NCBI RefSeq assembly: GCF_000941055.1
Contig: NZ_CP007202.1
Span: 2,774,437-2,838,436 of the forward strand
Length of the DNA stretch: 64,000 bases
DNA from: Siansivirga zeaxanthinifaciens CC-SAMT-1
GTDB taxonomy: Bacteria; Bacteroidota; Bacteroidia; Flavobacteriales; Flavobacteriaceae
Direction: 5' to 3'
Position numbers and translations under genes: made by a program. The notes under the pieces were generated by a model. That model was given only the letters and a program-made list of their open reading frames with translations. It made no database searches and was not told where the DNA came from. Positions 1 through 9,176 of this stretch are shown piece after piece. How positions within the stretch are numbered: position 1 is the stretch's first letter; every line of letters begins with the position of its first letter.

Positions 1-210
<210 letters not shown>

Positions 211-227
211 TTATAATGTTGAATGTT

Positions 228-256
228 CAATTTTAAATTCATGTTGTAAGAGTCAA
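228..256 (-). promoter_or_regulatory. Candidate dnaK promoter
   Basis: On the reverse strand a TTG (complement of 254-256) is followed after 18 nt by TAAAATTG (complement of 228-235). This is one mismatch from the Bacteroidota core TAnnTTTG with a correctly spaced TTG. It would start transcription about 25 nt before the dnaK ATG. No CIRCE-type inverted repeat is visible. Confidence 0.4.
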
Positions 257-377
257 TGATTATGCCAACTAAAAAAAACTGACAGGATGTCATTATCATT
301 ATGTTAAACTTTTACTATTTTAAGAAACATTATGAAGTAAAATTCTAATTTTACCTTAAATTCTTTAAACAACATTA

Positions 378-1799
378 ATGGAGTGTATTTCTGTATTTGA
401 TATGTTAAAAATTGGCGTTGGACCATCTAGTTCTCATACTTTGGGCCCATGGCGTGCAGCACAACGCTGGATTAAAGAATTAAAAGACGCTCATAAATTT
501 GATGCTGTTAAAAAAATTCAAATCGATTTGTATGGCTCATTGTCATTAACAGGCAAAGGCCATGCGACAGACTTAGCCATTTTATTAGGTTTAAGCGGTG
601 CAGACCCCGAAACGATTCCTGTAAACAGTATAAATGACATTATAAAAGGCATTAAAACAAGTCATAAATTAAACTTAAATGGTGAAAAAGAGATTGATTT
701 CAGTCCTGAAACCGCCATTGTTTTTAACAAAAAGTTTTTACCATTTCATGCTAACGGCCTTACGTTTAAAGCCGAGACCAACGAAGCAACCGTAAAATCT
801 ACTTTTTACTCCATTGGTGGTGGTTTTGTGGTTAAAGAAGAACGAAAAAATGCCAAAAAAAACAATGCCATTTTTAATACCTTCCCCTATCCTATTCAAT
901 TAGGAACCGAACTTTTAATGTATTGTAAAAATGAAAACAAATCTATTTCTGAAATTGTTTTTGAAAACGAAAAATCTTTAAGAGACGAAAACGCCATCGA
1001 TTATGAATTAAAACGTATTTGGGATACCATGCTGGAATGCATGTATATTGGTTGTCATACCGAAGGTAACTTACCTGGCGGATTAAATGTAAGACGCCGT
1101 GCCAATGATATTCATAAAAATTTAATAAGCGATTTACCATATAATAACCCACAGGAATGGCTAGAAACCATTCGTAAAACTGAGGTTAAGTTTAGACAAA
1201 TATTAAAATGGGTAAGTTGTTTTGCCTTAAGTGTCAATGAAGTAAATGCCTCATTAGGACGTGTTGTAACTGCGCCAACCAATGGCAGTGCCGGAGTAAT
1301 TCCTGCCGTACTTATGTATTATATGGTCATTGAAAATCACCATGCTAATTTTGAACACATTAAAAAATTCTTACTTGTTGCTGGAGAAATAGGCAGTATA
1401 TTTAAAAAAGGGGCAACTATTTCGGCAGCCATGGGTGGCTGTCAAGCCGAAATAGGCGTATCTTCGGCAATGGCTGCTGCTGCTTTAACAGAACTTCTTG
1501 GTGGCTCACCCGAACAAGTTTTGGTAGCCGCCGAAATAGCCATGGAACATCATTTAGGGTTAACTTGCGACCCCATTGGTGGATTGGTACAAATTCCATG
1601 TATAGAACGTAATTCTATGGGCGCCATAAAAGCCATTAATGCTGCCGAACTTGCTTTAGAAACCAATCCCGAAAATGTAAAAGTTCCCTTAGATAAGGTT
1701 GTAAATACCATGTGGGAAACGGCAAAAGATATGAATTCGAAATACAAAGAAACATCGGAAGGCGGTTTAGCCCTAGGTGTAAATTTTGCCGATTGTTAA
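378..1799 (+). CDS. sdaA: L-serine ammonia-lyase (serine dehydratase), iron-sulfur type, single chain
   Basis: Deaminates L-serine to pyruvate and ammonia in the cytosol using an oxygen-sensitive [4Fe-4S] cluster. The 473-residue protein has the family N-terminus with GPSSSHT around residues 15-21, and cysteines at about 355 (GGCQAEIG), 397 (LTCDP) and 408 (IPCIERN). The 42 and 11 residue spacings match characterised bacterial enzymes. It ends in a C-terminal Cys (NFADC), the tail residue known in this family to ligate the cluster until substrate displaces it. This is the one-chain form with beta and alpha domains fused. It stands alone and is divergent from dnaK. Confidence 0.96.
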   Translation: MECISVFDMLKIGVGPSSSHTLGPWRAAQRWIKELKDAHKFDAVKKIQIDLYGSLSLTGKGHATDLAILLGLSGADPETIPVNSINDIIKGIKTSHKLNLNGEKEIDFSPETAIVFNKKFLPFHANGLTFKAETNEATVKSTFYSIGGGFVVKEERKNAKKNNAIFNTFPYPIQLGTELLMYCKNENKSISEIVFENEKSLRDENAIDYELKRIWDTMLECMYIGCHTEGNLPGGLNVRRRANDIHKNLISDLPYNNPQEWLETIRKTEVKFRQILKWVSCFALSVNEVNASLGRVVTAPTNGSAGVIPAVLMYYMVIENHHANFEHIKKFLLVAGEIGSIFKKGATISAAMGGCQAEIGVSSAMAAAALTELLGGSPEQVLVAAEIAMEHHLGLTCDPIGGLVQIPCIERNSMGAIKAINAAELALETNPENVKVPLDKVVNTMWETAKDMNSKYKETSEGGLALGVNFADC

Positions 1800-1943
1800 A
1801 AAATCATCTTTACTAAAATTAAAAAAACTTGTTGTTAAAAGGTTGTAGAAAAACCATTATAACTTGTGTAACTAGGTAAAAAATAATGGCGAATTAATTA
1901 AGTAATTTCGGTATTCTAAACACAATCAATACAATATACATTC

Positions 1944-1985
1944 GAAAACTTATTCGCTTTAAAACGAATAAGTTTTCTTATTTTT
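1944..1985 (+). terminator. Strong hairpin with T-rich tail between sdaA and panB
   Basis: GAAAACTTATTCG (1944-1956) and CGAATAAGTTTTC (1965-1977) form a perfect 13-bp stem with an 8-nt loop, followed by TTATTTTT. It looks like an intrinsic terminator, 145 nt after sdaA. The tail also contains TATTTTTG (1979-1986), a perfect promoter core for panB, so terminator and promoter overlap. The rest of the 1800-2009 gap shows nothing I recognise. Confidence 0.6.
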
Positions 1986-2009
1986 GGACTCTATTAAATA
2001 AACATTAAC

Positions 2010-2828
2010 ATGTCTGTAGCAAAAAAAGAATATAAGCGCATTACCGTTAAAACATTGGTTGATATGAAAGCCAATGGTGAAAAAATATCGATGTTAACCG
2101 CATACGATTATACCATGGCTAAAATAGTAGATGGCGCAGGTACAGATGTGATTTTAGTAGGCGATTCTGCCAGTAATGTCATGGCCGGGCACGAAACTAC
2201 ATTGCCCATTACTTTAGACCAAATGATTTATCATGCTTCCTCTGTAGTTCGCGCTGTTAGTCGCGCATTGGTGGTTGTAGATTTACCTTTTGGAAGCTAC
2301 CAAAGCGACCCTAAAGAAGCCTTGCGTTCTGCCATAAGAATTATGAAAGAAAGCGGTGGTCATGCTTTAAAACTTGAAGGTGGTAAAGAAATAAAAGAAT
2401 CTATTAAACGCATTTTAAATGCCGGAATTCCTGTTATGGGGCATTTAGGTTTAACACCGCAATCTATATATAAATTTGGCACATACACCGTTCGAGCCAA
2501 AGAAGAACAGGAAGCGATGCAACTTTTAGAAGATGCTAAACTTCTTGAAAGATTAGGTTGTTTTGCCATTGTTTTAGAAAAAATACCTGCAGAATTAGCA
2601 AAGCAAGTTGCTGCAAGTGTTAGCATTCCTATTATAGGTATTGGCGCCGGTAACGGTGTCGATGGACAAGTTTTAGTGCTGCATGATATGTTAGGAATGA
2701 CTCACGAATTTCATCCCAGGTTTTTAAGACGTTATCTTAATTTATATGAAGATATGACTCAGGCTATTTCTCAATATGTAGACGATGTAAAATCTATTGA
2801 TTTCCCAAATGATAATGAACAGTATTAA
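2010..2828 (+). CDS. panB: 3-methyl-2-oxobutanoate hydroxymethyltransferase (ketopantoate hydroxymethyltransferase)
   Basis: First committed step of pantothenate/CoA synthesis: transfers a one-carbon unit from methylene-tetrahydrofolate to 2-oxoisovalerate to give ketopantoate. The 272-residue length is normal. Family motifs are plain: [14 protein letters not shown], the Mg-binding [24 protein letters not shown], and GHLGLTPQS. The C-terminal acidic tail is short and not diagnostic. The pseudouridine synthase gene follows after 30 nt, so the two are probably co-transcribed, a common arrangement in flavobacteria without a known functional link. Confidence 0.97.
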   Translation: MSVAKKEYKRITVKTLVDMKANGEKISMLTAYDYTMAKIVDGAGTDVILVGDSASNVMAGHETTLPITLDQMIYHASSVVRAVSRALVVVDLPFGSYQSDPKEALRSAIRIMKESGGHALKLEGGKEIKESIKRILNAGIPVMGHLGLTPQSIYKFGTYTVRAKEEQEAMQLLEDAKLLERLGCFAIVLEKIPAELAKQVAASVSIPIIGIGAGNGVDGQVLVLHDMLGMTHEFHPRFLRRYLNLYEDMTQAISQYVDDVKSIDFPNDNEQY

Positions 2829-2858
2829 CTGTTATTAGATTAAAACACTCGTGAATTC

Positions 2859-3557
2859 GTGGCAGAAAAAACGCTTTCTAATAAAAATAACCTTCAAGTA
2901 CTTTTTGAAGATAATCACATCATTGTAGTTAATAAGCGTGCTGGCGATATTGTTCAAGGTGATAAAACAGGCGACCAACCACTAAGCGACGTTGTTAAAG
3001 AATATATTAAATACAAATATAACAAGCCTGGCAATGTTTATCTGGGCGTTGTGCATAGATTAGACAGACCTACAACCGGACTGGTAATTTTTGCCAAAAC
3101 AAGTAAAGTTTTACCCCGGTTAAATGCACTTTTTGTTTCAAAAGACATAAAAAAAACATATTGGGCGCTGGTAAAAAACCAACCAGAAAAAACGCAAGAC
3201 ACCTTAATTAACTGGCTTAAAAAAAATCCGAAAAACAACAAAGCTTCGGTATATAATAAAGAAGTTAGCGACTCTAAAAAAGCCATCTTACATTACGAAA
3301 TAATACAAAAACTAGACAACTATTTTTTATTAGAAGTTAATTTAGAAACAGGAAGACACCATCAAATTAGAGCCCAGCTAGCAAATATAGGCTGTCCTAT
3401 AAAAGGCGATTTAAAATATGGTTTCGACCGAAGCAATAAAGATGGCAGCATCCATTTACACGCCAGACATATTGAGTTTATACACCCTGTAAAAAAAGAA
3501 GTTGTAAAAATTACGGCGCCGCTGCCCTCCGATCCTATTTGGGATGCTTGTTTGTAG
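2859..3557 (+). CDS. RluA-family RNA pseudouridine synthase
   Basis: Isomerises uridine to pseudouridine in rRNA or tRNA. The catalytic motif HRLDRPTTGLVIFAKT carries the essential Asp at about residue 69; RHHQIRAQL and the GDLKYG region are also typical. At 232 residues it is a short RluA member without an N-terminal S4 domain. The target (RluA-, RluC- or RluD-like) cannot be told from sequence. The only plausible start is GTG at 2859, since no in-frame ATG precedes the conserved fold. Its 3' end is 6 nt from the convergent histidine kinase gene, with no terminator visible between them. Confidence 0.9.
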   Translation: MAEKTLSNKNNLQVLFEDNHIIVVNKRAGDIVQGDKTGDQPLSDVVKEYIKYKYNKPGNVYLGVVHRLDRPTTGLVIFAKTSKVLPRLNALFVSKDIKKTYWALVKNQPEKTQDTLINWLKKNPKNNKASVYNKEVSDSKKAILHYEIIQKLDNYFLLEVNLETGRHHQIRAQLANIGCPIKGDLKYGFDRSNKDGSIHLHARHIEFIHPVKKEVVKITAPLPSDPIWDACL

Positions 3558-3563
3558 TGAATA

Positions 3564-4382
3564 TTAAATTAAAGGATAATTTATAAAAAGTGCGACACCA
3601 TGATTTGGTTTCGATAAAATTTCTAATTGAGCATGAATTAAATTTGCTCTACTTTTCATATTAATTAAACCCGAGCCTTTTTCGGCTTCTTCAACATTAA
3701 AACCAATACCATCATCTTTTGCTGTAATGATTAAATTTTCAGGTTGATAATTTAAATGAATGTTGATGTTATTAGCTCTCGAATATTTCACTGAATTAGA
3801 CAAAAACTCTTGAATGATTCTAAAAAGAATAATTTCGTGTTTGGTGTTTTTAAATTCAACTTTATCACCTGTAATAGTTAATTCAGCCGAATTAAATTTC
3901 ATTTTCTTCAATCGGTTTAACTCATTACTAACCGATTTTTCGAAACCTACGTTTAAAACCACCTCGTTATTTAATGTTTTTGAAAGTGCTCTTACCTCGG
4001 CCAGACTATCTTTTAAAGCTTCGGTTGTATCTTTAAATTTGGGTTTTACGTCTTCTGAAACCTGCATTTTTAAAATACTAAGTTGCATATTCGCAAACGA
4101 TAACAATTGTCCAATGTTATCGTGTAATTCCCAACCAATATTTTTTAAGGTCTGCTCTTGAGTTTCCGTTTGGGCCTGAGCTATTTCTGCTTCAAAGGCT
4201 TGTTTTTGCATGATTTGTTCTTGTAAAATCCTGTTTTTACGCTTTAAAAAAACCACAAAAAATAAAATAACCAAAGAGGTTACAATAACCAAAACGGCAA
4301 TCATATAAATAAGCAAATATCGTTCGGATGCTGAACTGGCTATGGTTTCTGTTTGGATATTGATTAAAGGTATTAAATACAA
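3564..4382 (-). CDS. Membrane-anchored sensor histidine kinase (NarL/HisKA_3-type, LytS/DesK-like)
   Basis: 272 residues: one transmembrane segment at about 22-46, a coiled-coil linker at 50-80, then a dimerisation/phosphoacceptor helix with ELHDNIGQLL (His about 87) and a GHKL ATPase domain with an N box near residue 190 (EFLSNSVKYS) and G boxes (DDGIGF, GSGLINMKSR). The E-L-H-D-N motif is that of NarX/DesK-type kinases whose partners are NarL/LuxR-type response regulators. No periplasmic sensor domain is present, so signal reception may depend on the multi-span protein encoded just upstream. No response regulator gene lies beside it. Confidence 0.88.
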   Translation of the reverse strand: MYLIPLINIQTETIASSASERYLLIYMIAVLVIVTSLVILFFVVFLKRKNRILQEQIMQKQAFEAEIAQAQTETQEQTLKNIGWELHDNIGQLLSFANMQLSILKMQVSEDVKPKFKDTTEALKDSLAEVRALSKTLNNEVVLNVGFEKSVSNELNRLKKMKFNSAELTITGDKVEFKNTKHEIILFRIIQEFLSNSVKYSRANNINIHLNYQPENLIITAKDDGIGFNVEEAEKGSGLINMKSRANLIHAQLEILSKPNHGVALFINYPLI

Positions 4383-4405
4383 AACGCTATTAATTTTTAA
4401 TTAAA

Positions 4406-5110
4406 TTATTTGACATCTGGCTTACAAAATATTAAAGCAAAAGTAAAAGTTGAATACATCAAAGCATTTACAAATAAATAAATTTGCCATCTTAAAAAAA
4501 TAAAATTCCAATCTTGTTTGGCATTATAAATATCATAAAAAACCAAAGGTGTTGTAATAAGCCACCAAATAAAAATGGCTGCACTTATATAGAAATTAAG
4601 CGATTTATAAAAGGTTAATATTTTATCACTAAGTAATACTTCTATAAAATAAAACACACTACATAAAAGAACTATAATGGCACCTAGTATCCTGATAATG
4701 GGAAAATCTTTTATAAAATAGTATTCCCAATTTAATATAATATAAGTAATGTAGAACACAAAAAAAGCATAACCAGCGTATCGTATTACTTTTTTAAACT
4801 TAATGTTTTCAAGTATTTTGCTATAGTAAAATGAAAAAAACAAAATAGCCCCTATTTTCCAAAACAATGTGGACCACCAGGTATTGTTAACAAAAACAGT
4901 TCCTTTTAAAAAACTAAAAATGCCATCGTTTTTTATGTAATAAACATAGGTGTTAATAAAATCTCCAATAGATAAATACACTAAAAACCAAATAAAATAC
5001 TTTGCAGAGGTTTTGCTGTATTTCTTGTATAAAATTAAACCAACTAAAGCGGCAGAGATTTCAAGAATCCGGGTTATAACACTTTTATATTCTACTAAAA
5101 ACGCTTCCAA
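4406..5110 (-). CDS. Multi-span membrane protein of unknown function, operon with a histidine kinase
   Basis: 234 residues, strongly hydrophobic, with about seven predicted membrane helices (near 12-30, 36-56, 78-96, 108-126, 136-158, 168-188 and 206-226). There is no signal peptide or recognisable enzymatic motif; aromatic residues are frequent. It lies 10 nt downstream of the gene for the 168-residue protein and 23 nt upstream of the kinase gene, so the three are almost surely one operon. By position it may be the sensory membrane component for the kinase, but that is inference only. Confidence 0.75.
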   Translation of the reverse strand: MEAFLVEYKSVITRILEISAALVGLILYKKYSKTSAKYFIWFLVYLSIGDFINTYVYYIKNDGIFSFLKGTVFVNNTWWSTLFWKIGAILFFSFYYSKILENIKFKKVIRYAGYAFFVFYITYIILNWEYYFIKDFPIIRILGAIIVLLCSVFYFIEVLLSDKILTFYKSLNFYISAAIFIWWLITTPLVFYDIYNAKQDWNFIFLRWQIYLFVNALMYSTFTFALIFCKPDVK

Positions 5111-5119
5111 TTAAAAAAT

Positions 5120-5626
5120 TTATTGTGGGTAACCGCCATTATTTCCATCGCCATCATTAAGAGGATCGATTGGCAAATCGCCTTTACCAGACTGAATAGG
5201 TATAAAACTAGCTTGCGACATTTTTTTGTTACCCGTTGGCACTATAAACATGGTTGTTAAATCTTTTTTTGTTTGTCCAGCGTTTTTTCCATAAACTCCC
5301 AAATACACTCTTAAACCTGTCATTTTATAACCCAGACTGTCTGCAGCATTTTGTGCGTAGGCTAAATAATTTTCTACATCTTCAAGTGACCAATATGTAG
5401 AACGATCGTCTTGATTTCTACCTTGTTTCTTTGCTGCCGAATCTACGGCGGGTTTTCTGTGAATAGTCCAATTAGCATTTAGCTCTTTGGCTTTTTCAAT
5501 AGAGATAACGCCTTTAGGTTTTACTATTTTAGTCATACTTTCTTGTTCTATTTCTCTAGGACAAAAATAATAGGTTAAAACAGCACCAACAACAAATCCG
5601 AGAACGATATAAGCTAGATTTTTCAT
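5120..5626 (-). CDS. Hypothetical membrane-anchored protein, first gene of the kinase operon
   Basis: 168 residues with an N-terminal hydrophobic segment (about residues 4-22, with YYFCPRE after it) that acts as an anchor or signal. A soluble, presumably periplasmic part follows, ending in a Gly/Asn/Asp-rich tail (DPLNDGDGNNGG). The central region SLEDVENYLAYAQNAADSLG, followed by GLRVYLGVYG and TMFIVPTG, resembles conserved flavobacterial hypothetical proteins, but I know no function. As promoter-proximal gene of a three-gene operon with a membrane protein and a histidine kinase, it could be an extracytoplasmic partner of the sensor. Confidence 0.7.
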   Translation of the reverse strand: MKNLAYIVLGFVVGAVLTYYFCPREIEQESMTKIVKPKGVISIEKAKELNANWTIHRKPAVDSAAKKQGRNQDDRSTYWSLEDVENYLAYAQNAADSLGYKMTGLRVYLGVYGKNAGQTKKDLTTMFIVPTGNKKMSQASFIPIQSGKGDLPIDPLNDGDGNNGGYPQ

Positions 5627-5696
5627 ACAAATTAATTGATTTTAAATTGATAATAACTTGTTAAATGTAATAAATATTAATCCAAATTTTTACTAA

Positions 5697-6155
5697 TCAA
5701 AAATTAATTGCCGTGGTATGTTTAACTTCATTAATAACAAACATACTATGTGTGCTGCCTATGTGATTTATAGAGGTGAGTTTGTTTACCATAAATTCTC
5801 TAAAAGCCGGCATATCTTTTACTAAAACTTTTAATAAGTAATCGTAATCGCCACTTATGTGGTAGCACTCTAAAACTTCATTTAATTTTGCCACTTCTTT
5901 TTCAAATTTCACAACAAAATCCTGCGTGTGTTGCACCAGTTTAATATGACAAAAGGTTACAAACGCTTTATCGACTTGTTCTTTGTTTAATAAAGCAACA
6001 TAACTTTTTATGTAGCCTTCGCGTTCAAGTTTTCGTATTCTTTCGTAAACTGCAGTAACAGATAAGTTTAATTTATTTGCGAGCTCTTTATTGGTTTGTT
6101 TACTGTCTGTTTGCAAGTATTCCAGAAGTTTTTTATCGGTAGCATCAAATATCAT
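5697..6155 (-). CDS. Lrp/AsnC-family transcriptional regulator
   Basis: 152 residues: an N-terminal winged helix-turn-helix (TDKKLLEYLQ through LSVTAVYERIRKLEREGYI, about 5-55) and a C-terminal RAM/AsnC ligand domain (CYHISGDYDYLLKVLVKD, about 100-117). Such proteins form octamers and bind amino acids. It is divergent from the methionine gamma-lyase-like gene with a ~155-nt shared intergenic region, the usual layout for an Lrp protein controlling its neighbour. The expected ligand is therefore a sulfur amino acid or related keto acid; this is inferred from position. Confidence 0.93.
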   Translation of the reverse strand: MIFDATDKKLLEYLQTDSKQTNKELANKLNLSVTAVYERIRKLEREGYIKSYVALLNKEQVDKAFVTFCHIKLVQHTQDFVVKFEKEVAKLNEVLECYHISGDYDYLLKVLVKDMPAFREFMVNKLTSINHIGSTHSMFVINEVKHTTAINF

Positions 6156-6311
6156 AATGGATTATTTTTCATTAAAAGATGAATAAAATAAATTTTAATA
6201 AAATTATATTCTAATATAAGCATAAATAATGGTTTTATTATCTAATAAAATACACTTCTATTGCTTATAAATCTAATTTAATTGAAATTTATACAAATTA
6301 AATCATTTTAT

Positions 6312-7514
6312 ATGAAACCATTTAAACCAGCAAATAAGATTCAAGATTTACAATATTTCGGTGAATTTGGCGGTGTTAATCCGTCTATTTCAGACTCATC
6401 AACATACACGTTTTTATCGGCCAAAACCATGTTCGATACCTTTGAAGGTAATGCCGATGGCTGCTATTTATACTCCAGACACTCGTCGCCATCCAATCTC
6501 TATTTAGGAGAAGCACTGGCGGCTATGGAAGGAACCGAAACTGCCAATGTTTCGGCTTCTGGAATGGGCGCCATCACAGCCGTTTTAATGCAAATTTGCG
6601 GAAGTGGCGACCATATAATTTCTAGTAGAACCATCTATGGTGGCACTTATGCTTTCCTTAAAAATTTCCTGACTAAGTTTGAAATAAAAACTTCGTTTAT
6701 TGATTTTACAGATTTAGAAGCTGTTGAAGCCGCTATTACCAATAAAACAAAGGTTTTGTATTGTGAATCTGTTAGCAATCCGCTGTTAGAAGTTTCAGAT
6801 ATAAGAGAACTTTCAAAAATCGCAAAAAAACACGGTTTAAAACTCGTAGTAGACAATACCTTTTCCCCTTTGTCCGTTTCGCCAGCTCAATTAGGTGCCG
6901 ATGTGGTTATTCACAGTTTAACAAAATTTATAAATGGCTCAAGCGATACGGTTGGCGGTGTTGTTTGCGGCAGTCAAGAATTTATAAACAACCTTCGAAA
7001 CGTTAACAATGGTGCCTCCATGCTACTTGGTTCTACTATGGATAGTTTACGCGCAGCATCGGTTTTAAAAAATTTACGAACACTTCACATTAGAATACAA
7101 CAACACAGTAAAAACGCCCTTTATTTAGCCGAAAAATTTGAAGCTTTAGGTTTAAAAACGGTTTATCCGGGATTAAAGTCGCATGTATCGCATGAACTTT
7201 TTAAAAGTATGATGCATCCCGAATACGGATTTGGAGGCATGTTAACCATTGATGTTAAATCGTTAGATAAAGCAAACGAACTTATGGAATTAATGCAAAA
7301 CGAAAATCTAGGCTATCTGGCTGTAAGTCTTGGTTTTTACAAAACATTATTTAGTGCCCCTGGAACTTCTACTTCTTCTGAAATACCCTTAGAAGAACAA
7401 AAAAAGATGGGTTTAAGTGATGGATTAATTCGTTTTTCTATTGGTCTCGACGCCGATATTGAACGTACCTTCCAAATGATGTTATCTTGCATGAAGCGTA
7501 TTAAAATTTTATAA
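6312..7514 (+). CDS. PLP-dependent Cys/Met metabolism enzyme, probably methionine gamma-lyase
   Basis: Fold-type I PLP enzyme of the trans-sulfuration family. Family motifs include YSRHSSPSN in the N-terminal third, SASGMGAI, the PLP-aspartate segment VVDNTFSP, and the Schiff-base lysine in HSLTKFINGSSD (about Lys205); the C-terminus has RFSIGLD. I prefer the ATG at 6312 (MKPFKPANKI) over the in-frame ATG at 6282, because the latter adds ten non-conserved residues. Methionine gamma-lyase would give methanethiol, ammonia and 2-oxobutyrate; cystathionine gamma-synthase/lyase or O-acetylhomoserine sulfhydrylase are alternatives. A catabolic role is favoured by the divergent Lrp gene and the downstream transporter. 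Confidence 0.85.
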   Translation: MKPFKPANKIQDLQYFGEFGGVNPSISDSSTYTFLSAKTMFDTFEGNADGCYLYSRHSSPSNLYLGEALAAMEGTETANVSASGMGAITAVLMQICGSGDHIISSRTIYGGTYAFLKNFLTKFEIKTSFIDFTDLEAVEAAITNKTKVLYCESVSNPLLEVSDIRELSKIAKKHGLKLVVDNTFSPLSVSPAQLGADVVIHSLTKFINGSSDTVGGVVCGSQEFINNLRNVNNGASMLLGSTMDSLRAASVLKNLRTLHIRIQQHSKNALYLAEKFEALGLKTVYPGLKSHVSHELFKSMMHPEYGFGGMLTIDVKSLDKANELMELMQNENLGYLAVSLGFYKTLFSAPGTSTSSEIPLEEQKKMGLSDGLIRFSIGLDADIERTFQMMLSCMKRIKIL

Positions 7515-7567
7515 GATTTTGAAAAGGATTGAATTTATCATTACTTTACAGAACAAAAAAATAATCT

Positions 7568-9037
7568 ATGCAAGAAGACCAAAACCTTTCTGAATTTAAA
7601 GCCGACAAAGAAACTGTTATTGAAAACAAAGAATTAAATTTCTTTGAAGCTATTATTCCCGTAATAATACTCATGAGTATGTTAGCTTACAACATCTTTT
7701 TTGTAGATGGACAAGAATGGTTTGGTACGTATACAAATCAAATTATTTTATTACTAGGTGGTGTAGTGGCCGCTGTAGTAGGTCTTTTTAATAGGGTTTC
7801 TATAAAACGCATGGTTACCGAAATTTGGGAAAACTTAAAAAGTGTTTTTATACCAATAATGATTTTATTGCTTGTTGGAGCACTTGCAGGAACCTGGCTA
7901 ATAAGTGGTGTTATTCCTGCCATGGTTTATTATGGTCTACAGGTTTTAAGTCCAGAAATTTTTCTTCCCGCTTCGGTTATAATTTGCGCCATCATATCGA
8001 TTGCTACTGGTAGTTCTTGGACTACTTCGGCAACCGTTGGTATTGCTTTAATTGGTATTGGAACTGCCTTAGGCATAAATCCGGGAATGATTGCTGGCGC
8101 AGTAATTTCGGGTGCTTATTTTGGAGATAAAATGTCGCCACTAAGTGACACAACCAACTTAGCTCCTGCCATGGCAGGAACCGATTTATTTACTCATATT
8201 AGATATATGACCATCACCACAGTACCAACGCTCATTGTCACGTTAATATTTTTCACCATTTTAAGTCTTAATACCGATACTACCGGAAGTGCAGATTTAA
8301 GCGATTTGCTTAACACCATTAGCCAAACTTTTTACATATCGCCGCTATTATTTATTGTACCTGTTGTAGTTATTGCACTCATCTTATTAAAAACAAAACC
8401 GCTAATAGCATTAAGTACAGGTGTTATTTTAGCAGCTATATTTGCTTTTATATTTCAAACAGATGTTTTAAATGGTTTGGCAGATTCTCAAATGCATGCC
8501 ATTTTCACATCCATCATCACCGACACTCAAATTACTACCGAAAATGAAAAACTAAACGATTTATTTTCTGCTGGTGGTATGAATGGCATGTTATGGACTA
8601 TTTTCTTAATTATTTGCGCCATGGTTTTTGGTGGCATCATGGATGGTATTGGCGCTTTATCAAGGATTACCAAAGAATTATTAAAACTTGCCAAAACCGT
8701 ATTCGGTCTCTTCGCCAGCACCGTTATTAGTTGTTTAGGCTTAAATGCTATTGCATCCGACCAATATTTGGCCATAGTAATACCAGGAAAAATGTTTAAA
8801 AAAGCATACCAAGACCGAAATCTAGCGCCAGAAAACCTTTCTAGAACACTGGAAGACAGCGGTACGGTAACTTCTGTTTTAATACCATGGAATACCTGCG
8901 GTGCTTACCAAAGTGGTGTTTTAGGTGTTAACGTAAGCGACTATTTTGTTTATGCCATCTTCAATTGGTTAAGTCCGATAACTACTTTAACTTTTGCTGC
9001 TTTATCCATAAAAATAAGACAACTAACTAGTAAATAG
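7568..9037 (+). CDS. nhaC: NhaC-family Na+/H+ antiporter-like transporter (possible amino-acid carrier)
   Basis: 489 residues with about 11-12 membrane helices in the inner membrane. Family signatures include TGSSWTTSATVGIAL, GAYFGDKMSPLSDTTNLAP (the conserved acidic/Ser motif of NhaC proteins) and LNAIASDQYLAIVIPG. NhaC proteins exchange sodium and protons, but relatives in this superfamily carry malate/lactate or are predicted methionine or histidine transporters. It lies 53 nt after the methionine gamma-lyase-like gene and likely shares its transcript, so substrate import or product export for that enzyme is plausible. No terminator is visible after it. Confidence 0.85.
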   Translation: MQEDQNLSEFKADKETVIENKELNFFEAIIPVIILMSMLAYNIFFVDGQEWFGTYTNQIILLLGGVVAAVVGLFNRVSIKRMVTEIWENLKSVFIPIMILLLVGALAGTWLISGVIPAMVYYGLQVLSPEIFLPASVIICAIISIATGSSWTTSATVGIALIGIGTALGINPGMIAGAVISGAYFGDKMSPLSDTTNLAPAMAGTDLFTHIRYMTITTVPTLIVTLIFFTILSLNTDTTGSADLSDLLNTISQTFYISPLLFIVPVVVIALILLKTKPLIALSTGVILAAIFAFIFQTDVLNGLADSQMHAIFTSIITDTQITTENEKLNDLFSAGGMNGMLWTIFLIICAMVFGGIMDGIGALSRITKELLKLAKTVFGLFASTVISCLGLNAIASDQYLAIVIPGKMFKKAYQDRNLAPENLSRTLEDSGTVTSVLIPWNTCGAYQSGVLGVNVSDYFVYAIFNWLSPITTLTFAALSIKIRQLTSK

Positions 9038-9132
9038 AGTTGTACTATTATTTTTAATTTTCACTATAATAAAAACCTATATCAGGATAAATAATTAAAA
9101 TTTATTTCGTTTATAAATCTAGGTTGCTGTTT

Positions 9133-9140
9133 TATATTTG
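9133..9140 (+). promoter_or_regulatory. Promoter core of the peroxiredoxin gene
   Basis: TATATTTG matches the Bacteroidota core TAnnTTTG exactly, 36 nt before the peroxiredoxin start. No TTG is found 17-23 nt upstream, so only the core supports it. Confidence 0.5.
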
Positions 9141-9176
9141 CAGTGTTAAAAATTAATAACACAAAAAAATTATAAC

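Noticed and set aside
1861-1890. GTGTAACTAGGTAAA between sdaA and panB as another regulon site
   Set aside because: The right half-site is missing (GTAAC-TAGG-TAAAA) and no core follows at 22 nt.
6282-6311. Ten-residue N-terminal extension of the methionine gamma-lyase-like protein
   Set aside because: The family homology begins just after MKPFKPANKI encoded from 6312, and the extension has no conserved character.
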